NCBI GenBank assembly: GCA_943704525.1
Contig: CALSCQ010001056.1
Span: 3,269-57,195, forward strand
Reading direction: 5' to 3'
Length of the DNA stretch: 53,927 nt
Source of the DNA: Pigoraptor vietnamica
Taxonomy: Eukaryota; Opisthokonta; Filasterea
Position 1 is the stretch's first letter. Each line of letters begins with the position of its first letter. The translations under genes were made by a program, and so were the position numbers. The notes under the pieces are model-generated. The model did not search any database and was not told the origin of the DNA. It saw only the letters and a list, made by a program, of their open reading frames with translations. This document shows, one piece after another, positions 21,940 through 41,037 of the stretch.

Positions 21940-24691
21940 ATGGAACCCGGAAGCCCCGGAAACCGGGGCAAGGCCGACGCGGGGCGGCAGGCGCGCCTCG
22001 ACCGCATCCGCCAGAGCATGGACGAATTCAAGCGCTCGTCGGTGGAGATGTCCACGCCTGGCGCCACCGTGTCCACTCCCCCCGTGGCTGCGCGCGACGG
22101 CCTCGTTCGCACGGCGTCTGCGGGACGCAGGCCCACGGACGCCGCCCAACCGCGCACGCTGTCGCCGGAGGGTGCGTCTGATTTTCCACTGTTGTCGTCG
22201 CCGGTGGGCTCCGCGCCGACGACCCCCGTGAAAATGGGGGTATTCGCGGCGCCAGCGCTGGCGCTGTCAACGGCGGGGTATTCTCCATCGCGCGTGGAGA
22301 CGGAGTCGAAGGACACGAAGCACGCGTCACAGCACGGCCGCGAGAAGAGCAAGAGCAAGGGCAAGAAGGCGGATGCCGCCGACCCTCCCCCGCGAGACCC
22401 GGCGATCCCACACACGCCGCCGGACTTTACTAGAGTATTGCGCTCGCTGAGCGGTGACAAGGGAGCCGAACGCGACCTTGTGTCGTCCCCAGAATGGTGC
22501 GTGAGTGTGATGTGTTCACTCTGTGTCTGTGTCTTGTTAGTGTTGTGTGACTCCCTATGCACAGCTTGCCCATACCCGTGCGCCTCTGCTCTTTGCACCG
22601 AATTCAGCGCATGCCATCTGACCCCTGCCCTCCTCCCTAACGCAACAGCGCACCTGCGGCCACGTACTCCCCATTTGGAAAGCACTCTACTGTCATCCGA
22701 CATGACCAGGTGAAGGAGCGGCCCAGCGCGCGCCTCGCCGTAACGATGCCGGCTGCGGCTGCGGCGGGCGGATCTACCGTCGGGCCCTCTGCAGCGCCAC
22801 CGTCCCCGCCGAGCGACGAGGGCGAAGGCGGCGCTGTGGTCGCGGAGGGGGGACAGGTCACACACACGATGGCGGGCATCGTCGGGCTGCCGGTGAACCC
22901 CGCGGGCGCGTCGGACCCGCTCTCCCCCGCGTCGATCGAAAAGAGCGCCGTTGCCAAGTTTTACCTCGAGCAGCACTTTGAGAACGTGATGAAGTCGTAC
23001 ACGGAGCGCATACGTCGGCGCGAGCAGCTGGAGGCGGAGATGGCGCGGATGGACCTCACGCCGCAGCAGAAGGACCAGCTTCGCGCGATTCTTCGCCAGA
23101 AGGAGAGCGAGTACATTCGTCTCAAGCGCGTGAAGATGGACAAGTCGATGTTCCAGCCCGTCAAGACGATTGGCGTGGGCGCGTTTGGCGAGGTCGTGCT
23201 CGTGCGGAAGGTCGACACGCAGCACCTGTACGCGATGAAGGTGGGAGGCGATAACCTGCACGTACACGCATGTACACGGGAGCGCTCACGCACGCACATA
23301 TACCTTGACCCACTCACACGCACGAACACACACACACACACACACACACTCTGACCCACTCACACACACACACACACACACGCCCGTAACGTGCGATGAC
23401 AGAGGCCTCTTGTTTAACACGCCCTCGTTCTTGAATCGCAGGTGCTCCGCAAGGCCGACGTCCTCCGTCGCAACCAAATCGCGCACGTCAAAGCGGAGCG
23501 CGACATTCTCGCGGAGGCGGACAACGAGTGGGTCGTCAAGCTCTTCTACTCGTTCCAAGACCCCGAGCGCCTCTACTTTGTGATGGAGTACGTTCCCGGC
23601 GGCGACATGATGACGCTTCTCATCCGCCTGGGCACTTTCCCCGAGGCCATGTGCCGCTTTTACATTGCGGAGCTAACGCTTGCAATCGAGTCTGTGCACA
23701 AGATGGGCTTCAGCCACCGCGACATTAAGGTGCGCCCGCGCCCGATAAGGGAATCCCAATGCGCTATTTGTACTTACTTACAAGTTAGAAAAGGGACCGT
23801 GCTCGCCTGTTTAGCGCGTGTTTCTTAAAGGCGAAGGATTTTCCCTGTGTGCCTCTATCACTACGCGCTCACACGCGCGCGCGTCCCTCGCAGCCCGACA
23901 ACATTCTCATCGACAAGGACGGGCACATCAAGCTGACGGACTTTGGCCTCAGCACGGGCTTTCGCTGGACGCACGACTCGCAATACTACCAAGAGCTCAC
24001 GCAGCAGCAGCAGCAACAGCAAGAGTCCCTCCAGCTCGAACTCCAGCGCGCGCAGCAGAACGGCTCCGACCCCCGCGAGATACGCCGCCTGCAGCGCACG
24101 ATGGCGCACTCTCTCGTCGGCACGCCCAACTACATTGCGCCCGAAGTGCTGCAGGGAACGGGCTACACGAAGGCGTGCGACTGGTGGTCGATGGGGATCA
24201 TCATGTTCGAGATGCTGTTTGGGCACCCGCCCTTCTTCTCGCAGACGCCCTCGGAGACGAAGCGCAAGGTCCTCAACTGGCGCCAGCACCTGCGCATGCC
24301 CCCGGACGCGGGCGTGAGCGCCGCGGCACGTGACATGGTGCTCTCCCTGTGCTGCGCCCCGGAGGAGCGGCTCGGCAGCCAGGGCGCGGACGAGATCAAG
24401 CGCCATCCGTTCTTCGCGGCCGTGAACTGGTCCGTCAACATGCGGAGGCAGGAGACGCCGTACATCCCCTCGATTCGCTTCGACGGCGATACGAGCAACT
24501 TTGACGACATTGCGTCGCAGCCGCTCGGCACCGGCACGGCCCCCGCGGCCGACCGCAGCAGCAACCCTCACGCCAAGCACGCGTTTATCGAGTTTACGTT
24601 TCGCCGCTTCTGGAACCTCACGCGCAGGCCGTCGAATTCGTACTCTGTCGACTCGCGCCGAAAGGACAACCGGAAGAGCGCGTTCTTCTGA
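21940..24691 (+). CDS. LATS: LATS/Warts-type NDR-family AGC kinase (Hippo pathway)
   Basis: Cytoplasmic Ser/Thr kinase; in animals LATS/Warts phosphorylates Yorkie/YAP. Exons 21940-22496, 22649-23240, 23442-23729, 23894-24691 give 744 residues. Residues 1 to about 320 are low-complexity, with SP and TP sites. The N-terminal regulatory (MOB-binding) domain reads [20 protein letters not shown] and [18 protein letters not shown]. The kinase follows: [25 protein letters not shown] with the catalytic Lys, [48 protein letters not shown], and the NDR/LATS activation-segment insert ending [18 protein letters not shown]. The C-terminal hydrophobic motif is [10 protein letters not shown] at about residue 710. 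That FTF form is LATS-like rather than NDR-like (NDR has YTYKRF). The insert before the activation loop carries a run of seven Gln. The start at 21940 is the first ATG of the open frame; a further upstream exon cannot be excluded. Confidence 0.93.
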
Positions 24692-25185
24692 GATGCCCTT
24701 GTACATTTCTTCCTCTCTGCGCTGCGCTTGCGTATCTCTTTGTGCGCTGTCGCTCTTTCCCGCCTCTCTCTCTATCTGCGGGCGTTTTCGTCGTGACATT
24801 CGTGCGCATTTTTCTTTCTGTATCTCCCATTCGCAATTACCGCGTGCGAGCACGTGCGTTTTTGTGCGTTCGCATTCGCTCTTTCACGCCCCCGTGGTGT
24901 GGCGTCGCTTGTCCCGGCGTCACGGCCCTCCGTCGGCACTTTCTCTTTGCTTCACTCTTCGCAAGGCGTTTTTCGCTGTAAAAACGGTCGCCCGATCGTG
25001 GCAAAACTCAAACGGCCCGTGTCCATTCCGTGAGTCTACGTGCTGGCGGGTGCTCAGGGTGCGGGGTGCGGTGTGTGTGTGTTGAGGGAGAGGGTCATCG
25101 CACGCGCTTCCTAGTCCACAGTCCTAAGCGAACCCGCGGGCACACACACAACGATTGGCCCGAGAATTCGCTCCATATTTGTATT
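24692..25185. other. Convergent gap LATS / NUP43
   Basis: About 500 bp holding the two 3' UTRs. It is pyrimidine-rich at 24700-24970; I see no gene. Confidence 0.5.
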
Positions 25186-27162
25186 TCACGTTCGCACAAT
25201 GTTCGCGGTCGTGCACACCGACTCGCTGTCCGTCACACACACGACAATGCGGTCGGCGGCGTCGCACGAGTTGACGGGCGCGGGCGCGCGAGAGACAATC
25301 TCGCACATCGGGTCCGAGTCCGTCGTCGGAATTGCCACAAACGCCGTGCGATTGCGGTCCCTGCGAACGTGGGAATGGCGAAGGAATTTCAGTCAGCATC
25401 TGCATGCCAATGCAGAAGGAATCACCGACAGACGAAGTGAAAGAGGGGCGAAGGAAGGGGGGGAGGGGAATAGTCACGAATTCAAAAACTGTAATGTTCG
25501 TTTTTTTTTTTTTTTTTCCCCAATGGCAGGGACGGAAAATGGGGCCCGGTTGGGTGCGCGTGAATTCCAGTGAAGGGAGGCGAGCGCGCGGAAGGCAATA
25601 CCTGGTCGGGTTGAAGTCCCAGTGCGCGAGCTTGCCGTCCATGCCAGTCGTGAACACGTGCTGGGGGACGCTCGGGTGGAAGCACACCGACAAAACTGCG
25701 GAGAAGCGAAGAGAGGCACGTTAGCCCTTCTGTCCTCAAAGACGAAGAAGCCGAGTGTCAACACACGGGACACAACGCACACGCACGATGCAACTTCACA
25801 CACCGTCGTCAGAGTGCGCAACAAAGCTGCAGACGGCAAACTTGGGCTGCCGCACGTCCCAGACGGTGAGGGCGCCGTCGGCATCACCCGCGGCCACATA
25901 GGCCGGCTGGTGCGGGTGTACGGCCACACACGTGACGTCCGCGTTGGTGTCGGCACTGCGGAGGCAGTAATGCACGCCGAGTCAGACCGAGGGCATCGCT
26001 CCTCGAGAACAACGGAGAACAGCGCAACGTGCGCGTTCGTCGATTTATAAGAGGCATCCGAACGTCGCGCGAAGAAAACAGTGTAGATCGCAATAATTGC
26101 CAAAACGAGTGCCTCAAATGGCACGCAATCGCCATAATACGGCCACGCAGATAGCGGCATGCAATCGCCATATAAGGCCACGCAGATAGACACACAACGC
26201 CATGCAATCGCCATAATACGGCCACGCAGATAGACACACAACGCCATGCAATCGCCATATAAGGCCACGCAGATAGACACACAACGGCACGCAATCGCCA
26301 TATACGGCTGCCGATATCGCGCATCGAGCACACAAAAACGCACGATAAAGCCAAGATAAGCAAGCATTCCACGGCCCACACCTGTGCAGCACGCCCGCGG
26401 GCGCGTTGGCGCTGCCGAGGTCCCATATCTTCAGCCGCGCGTTGTATCCCGCCGTGACGACGGCGTCGCGTCGGAGGAACGCAATTGCGTTGATGGCAGC
26501 GCTGTCAGCAGCTGCAGGGAGGCCGGAGGCACGCGCTTAGGGACTTGGGCGCAACGTAGCACAGAAAGTGGCATAATGCTGGGGAAGGAGAGCGTGCGTG
26601 CGCGCGTGCGTGTGTGGTCGCATAACGTGAACAACGGGACGTTCATCACGCACCGATGGAGAGGGTCGGGTGCGGCGCATCCAGGTGCACGAGGTTGATG
26701 CGCCCGTCCTCGCCCGCCGTCACCGCGCGCTGTCCGTCGCACGCAAACGACGTGCACGTGACAGGGGAGGCGCCTGCCGAGTGCAGCATTGCCCAGTGCT
26801 GCCGCTCCGACAGAGAGCCCCTCTGCGGGATGTGAAGGCGTGTGCGCGTGTGCGTGTGTGAGTGTGCGTATATTAGAACATTCTGATGCGAGTGTGCGTA
26901 AAGTGCGCAATTGAGTGTGCGTGGATGTGTTCGGTGTGCTAATGTGCGTGGCCGAGCGTGAGAGTTGTATACGGGTGAGTGCCTGTTCATGTAAGTGTGC
27001 GAGAGAGCGCAGGGCCGCTGTTCAAACGACCCGTATGCACAGCACTCACCGCGTCGTTGTGCTCGTACAGTCCCAAGGCGCCCTTTGAGCTCGACGCCAC
27101 AATGCGCCGACTGTCCAAAAACTGTGCACGAATGGAGCAGACTGTAAACATCGCGCACTCAG

Positions 27163-27250
<88 letters not shown>

Positions 27251-27564
27251 GCACGAACAAACCACAGCAGTGACGCGTAAAACGAGCGTCTCCATATATG
27301 TTGCGTTTGCAGCACCCAAGTGAGTAGACGCAGGCGACCTCACCTTCACAGCCGTAATGCTCCCTGCCACCGCCGTGCTTGCCACTACTTCGGGCTCGCG
27401 GAAAGCGTCGGATGTCGCGCCCTCGGCCATCGAGGACAGATCCTCGCCATATTTCCACACGCAAAGCGAAGAGACCTGCCGATGCGAACAGACGAAGGAC
27501 AGAGAAATGCGTCAGAACAAGTCACAGCAACGTTGACCCTCTTCTTAGCGTCGGACCACCAAAG

Positions 27565-27612
<48 letters not shown>

Positions 27613-27783
27613 GCACGCACTCACCCCCGGCCTGAGCTCCTGCGAGAGCACATCGGCCACAGTGTCGTCCCAACCGCCCGTCACGAAGGCGGGCAAGCGG
27701 CTGTCGTGCGCGACGTGCGGACACAGCGACACGGCGCTCAGCTTGTGGTCGGCATAAGCCACGAACGTGCTTGCTGGGCCCAT
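25186..27783 (-). CDS. NUP43: Nucleoporin Nup43 (WD40, Nup107-160/Y complex)
   Basis: WD40 propeller subunit of the nuclear-pore Y complex. Exons in transcript order: 27783 to about 27625, 27475-27344, 27121-27050, 26822-26654, 26511-26382, 25955-25804, 25695-25602, 25360-25186, giving about 360 residues; human has 380. Nup43 blocks appear in order: FVTGGWDD in blade 1; FLDSRRIVASSSKGALGLYE; VTAGEDGRINLVHLD; INAIAFLRRDAVVTAGYNAR then LKIWDLGSANAP; CVAVHPHQPAYVAAGDADGA then LTVWDVRQPKF; VCFHPSVPQHVFTTGMDGKL then AHWDF; and the ending VVCVTDSESVCTT. The order and the ending match Nup43 rather than other WD proteins. Phases close at every junction. The exon 1 donor position may be off by a couple of bases because it sits beside a CA/GC simple repeat. 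Confidence 0.92.
25501..25518. repeat. Poly(T) tract in NUP43 last intron
   Basis: A run of about 18 T on the plus strand, poly(A) on the coding strand, inside the intron between the last two exons. Confidence 0.8.
26125..26312. repeat. 43-44 bp minisatellite in NUP43 intron
   Basis: About four and a half copies of a unit beginning gcaatcgccata and containing ggccacgcagatagacacac. Copies start at about 26125, 26161, 26204, 26248 and 26291. Alternate copies read ccataatacgg and ccatataagg, so the array appears to have grown as a two-unit block. It lies in the intron between exons 26511-26382 and 25955-25804. Confidence 0.9.
27163..27247. repeat. (CA)n microsatellite in NUP43 intron
   Basis: About 85 bp of CA with a single TA interruption. 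The coding strand reads GT. Confidence 0.95.
27567..27615. repeat. (CA)n-(CG)n compound microsatellite in NUP43 intron 1
   Basis: A CA run passing directly into a GC alternating run that abuts the first exon's donor. Confidence 0.85.
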
Positions 27784-29873
27784 CCTGCGCAATCAACAGC
27801 GGCAAAGTAGGCACCGCCGCCACTGTCACGCGCTGCGAGTCCTCTGTTACAGCTTATTTGCAGCCTATTCGAGGACTCTTGGGGGGCCACTGTGTAAATG
27901 ACGTGGATCTGTGCCCTGTGTGTGTGTGCACGTGCCGCCATTAAAGAGGTTGGTGTTACAAATTGGCGCCCATTTTTGTAACACAGGTCGAAAAGTGTGT
28001 CAGTCGCCTGGGTTTTCCCAGCACTCAATCCTCGCCACCGCCGCACATACCGCCCGCGTCACGGGTTGCCGTTGACGGGCAGAGTTGGCGTGCGCAGAAA
28101 GACTGGTCAGTGCACCCTTTCGCGAAATTCCATCCCATCTCAGTCACACGTCGGCTTCAGGCGCAGCTGTTACATGCGTCAGTGCCCCGCGCCGCTTATT
28201 TTCAGGCAACTGAAGGCCCACATACACAGCGGCAGCGAGACGGGCGAAGACCCTGTGGTAGCGTCGTCCCCTCTAGTCCGCGTACACCGCCGCCGTGGTT
28301 CGTCTGTGGCTTTGGCGGTGGCTGAGCACACAGTGCATCTGGCTCCTCCGGCTGATATGATCTCGACGTGCATAAGCGCTCGCCGAGCAGAACCCAGCTT
28401 GTTGTGCAAGGACTTCAAAGATTACGACCGCGGGCTCCTCGTCTCGGCAATTCCAGGTCAGTCGCCCCCTTCTCCACAGTGAGATGCGGCGACAGGGATG
28501 TCGTGGCCATCGGACAGCTCGGCACAGTTCTCTGTCCACTCCACGTCGAAGGCAGACATCACCTTTTCCGTCACGGTTGTGTCTGTCTACGGTGCTGAGG
28601 CACGTCAACCGGCCACGCTGTGGTGAGTCGCGTTCGAGTGTTGTGTTGTGTGCGTGGCGGAATGGATGTGTTCAGTGGTACGGTTGACAGGGCGCACGGC
28701 CGGCGGAATGAAGAGAGGCGCGGGATTGAGTGTGCGTGTGAGTGCGTATCAGAGTGCGTTGCGTACTCGGATATGACAGTGCGTGCACGTGAGTGCGTTT
28801 GAATGCGCCAGTCACGTGTGAGTGTGTGCGTGCGTGCCAGTGCCGTGTGTGTGAGTTTGTGTGGGTGTGGTGTGCGTGTGCCGTGCCGGTGTGCGTATGT
28901 ATGGGTGTGCGTGCCAGCGTGTGCCGTGCGTGTGAGTATGTATGGGTGTGCGTGCGTGTGCCGTGCGTGTGAGTTGTCTGGTGTGGTGTGCGTGTGCCGT
29001 GCGTGTGAGTATGTATGGGTGTGTGTGCGTGCCGTGCATGTGAGTGCGCGTGTGAGTGCTGGTGATGGCTGCGTCAGCGAGTGCGTGCGCTCACTGACAT
29101 GATTCTTGAGCCGTCACCCTCTGATCATAGTCGAATACACTCACCGGTGCCAAGGGCCTTATTCGCACACCGTCATCTTACAGACGACCCGACACTTCAG
29201 TGCTTGTGGCGCCGGGCCGACTGACGCGGTGGCACTAGTTAAGTGCCGCCCTGACTCCCGCCCGGCACTTGCCTCACCCGGCGACAGTCCGGGCCGATGT
29301 CGCGCAAGGATCGGTAGCAGCCAGCCACTGTTGCCGCCACCACTTCCCTCCGTTGGCCGGCATCAGCGCAACAAACTGACGCCGGGCCGGGCATTGGCAC
29401 TGCCGCTGCAGGTGCCGGTAGCAGCATCCCCTGAGCTTGATTGAGACGCCGCCAACCCTGTGACTGCCGGCATTAGCCGATTGCGGCCGACTGGCTTTAC
29501 CCTCCGAAAGTCCGGCTGCCCTGACAGTGTCAGAAGACTGCCTTCGTGCGAACGGCGGGGGTTACTGGCTCGCTACTCCTCACTCACTCACGTAAGTAGC
29601 TGACAAGACGCCCAATCCATGCGAGACCAGACACCTGCATTTCCGTGGCAACCGCCCAGTCTTGGCGCGCCAAAATCCAAATTAATTCCACCGAGCAAGG
29701 GCGGACACGCCAACCCAATGTGCGTGTGTCTCGCCAGCGCGACATCGGAGAGCGATTTTCGTTACATTTCAACCTTTTTACACACCTTGTGCGACGCATG
29801 CACGCACGTGTGTCGCACACTCTTGCGCGTCCTTGAGGGGGTCCGTGCCCGAGGCGCTGGTCGCCGACTGAGA
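27784..29873. other. 2.1-kb gap NUP43 / receptor kinase, no confident gene
   Basis: A divergent gap. An 8-bp hairpin (GAGTCCTC/GAGGACTC) lies at 27837-27844/27871-27878. A TG...CA bounded segment at 27845-27960 is followed by TTGGCGCC, resembling an LTR end plus primer-binding site. A 161-codon frame at 27997-28482 has no family signature. GT-rich minisatellite fills about 28700-29060. The stretch 29200-29560 is GC-rich, with repeated GCCGG words, and shows no coding signature. Promoters of both flanking genes must lie here. Confidence 0.5.
28828..29060. repeat. GTGCCGTGCGTGTGAGTATG-type minisatellite
   Basis: Several degenerate copies of a roughly 36-60 bp unit built from gtgccgtgcgtgtgag and tatgtatgggtgtgcgtg. 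The clearest copies start near 28919, 28957 and 28995. Confidence 0.75.
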
Positions 29874-37148
<7,275 letters not shown>

Positions 37149-38121
37149 GGGCGAAGGACCCGCGAGCAGCTAAGCACTGCACGGAGCCGGCCTGCGGTTT
37201 ACTATTTGTACTTGTCAGCAGTAACAGGCTGGGTGCCTGAGTTTGCCGGCGTGGGACTCGCTGTCAGTGAGCAGCATCGCTTCAACTGAGGCGAAGGTTC
37301 CGACGCGATTTTTTGCGAGTGCTTTGTGTGCCCATGGCATACGGAAATAGCTTCCACGCAAAACACGCTCGCCACCCCCAAATACAAATATAAACGGAAG
37401 GCTTGGAGTGCCACCATTGAGTCACTGTATTCAGCCGAGTTTGTCAACCAGAGAGAAAGTCTGGACGCACGGCAACGGCAACGACCGCGACAGGATGTTG
37501 TGGGCCCACAAATGCCGTGTCTTTGTTTGAATTCAAATTCTTTAGGCAGGCGAGGAGTTGAAATTGCGCTGCTCAAGCCGCAAGCCGAGGCGCGCGTGAA
37601 TGCTGCGGAACTGAATGAGCCGCGAACTGCAATTGCCAAACCAATGCGAGCCGTCGACTTCGCAAGCCACTTGCACTTGAGGGGATCCACTTTTTGCAAA
37701 GCGAGTGGTCGCTGGCGAGGATTAAGTAAACACATGCGCTGGGCCCGTGAGTGATGACTGTTACGGAGGCGTTTATTGTGGATAACAGTACCGACGACGG
37801 CCATTCAGAGATGCGAAGTGTGTAGGACTGGTGCAGCTTCTTGACGTTGCGAGCGTGCTCACCGTCTACATTGATGCGGGCGGCTCGGTGCACGACTAGT
37901 GACCCGATGTCACTTGTCGAACTGAATCGCTCAAAACCACCAGCCGCTGATGTGGTCGACCTCTAGCTGCGCCAGCGTGGCTTCCGCAAGAGACACCTCC
38001 GCCTGCGCCCTATCCGTGCTCTGCGGCAGATGCGCCTCAACGGCCTCCCTTTCGTTGAGCAGCAGGCCCGCAATCTCCCGCTTGCGACCGACCACGTCGC
38101 CGGCCGATGCGAATGGCTTCT
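37149..38121. other. Convergent gap after receptor kinase, no gene seen
   Basis: About 970 bp. A 142-codon frame at 37326-37754 shows no family signature. The frame at 37931-38161 (minus) overlaps the end of the next gene in another phase and is treated as its shadow. Confidence 0.45.
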
Positions 38122-40274
<2,153 letters not shown>

Positions 40275-40364
40275 CGACTCTGAAAGGAAAGCGCAAGTCC
40301 ACCGTGAGTGATAAGGCAAGTATAGAGGCGGACGAACAGGCGTCATAGAGATGCGCGCGCAAAC

Positions 40365-40572
40365 ACACACACATAGACAAACACACACTGGCACGCGCAC
40401 ACACACACACGCTCGCGCGCGCACAGACACAGACAGACACATACACACACTCGCACACACACACACACACACGCTCGCGCGCACGCACAGACACAGACAG
40501 ACACATACACACACTCGCACACACACACACACACGCTCGCGCACGCACGCACAGACACAGACAGACACACAT

Positions 40573-40604
<32 letters not shown>
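40365..40604. repeat. CA-rich minisatellite upstream of unrecognised gene start
   Basis: About three and a half copies of a 60-62 bp unit made of cacacgctcgcgcgcacgca, cagacacagacagacacata and cacacactcgcacacacaca. It sits in the presumed 5' UTR intron of the minus-strand gene. Confidence 0.88.
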
Positions 40605-40678
40605 GAGGGCTGTTACCAGCTCCGTGGACCGGCGAAATGTTCGAGGCCACGTGGAGCTCTTCCGCCTTCCTACTTACC

Positions 40679-41037
40679 TCCGTTTCACTGTCGCAAATAC
40701 AACGCACGACGTGTTGGGATGGAGCGGGGGACGGAGCTGCTACGAGGCTGTTTGATGCACAACGGGCGCCTTTTTGTTTTTTTCCCCCTCAAGGTGTAAC
40801 AGCTCAGGCCATCACGTGATCCCTCGTTCAGACACACAGACTGCGCTTATATTGCGTCGGTGCTTCGTGTCTCTCGCGTGTGTCGCTGTGTATTCGTCGC
40901 GGTCTTCGCTGGCTATAGCGCGTACGAACGCATATCTGCACGTCACGCGCCGCAACGAACACCACAACACGCACACAAACACAGACAAACACACACACAC
41001 ACGCACACACAGACATCAGTCGCATCCCACATCTCCA
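40679..41037. promoter_or_regulatory. Divergent promoter gap with CACGTG, unrecognised gene / CSN4
   Basis: The perfect 10-bp palindrome ATCACGTGAT (CACGTG at 40813-40818) lies roughly midway between the upstream exon of the minus gene and the CSN4 start. CA repeats at 40970-41015 form the CSN4 leader. Confidence 0.55.

Noticed and set aside
27997-28482. 161-codon frame upstream of the receptor kinase
   Set aside because: It is longer than most random frames, but composition and motifs give no support and no splice partners fit. Kept only as part of the gap description.
37326-37754. 142-codon frame after the receptor kinase
   Set aside because: Overlapping frames of similar length exist on the other strand; no conserved motif.
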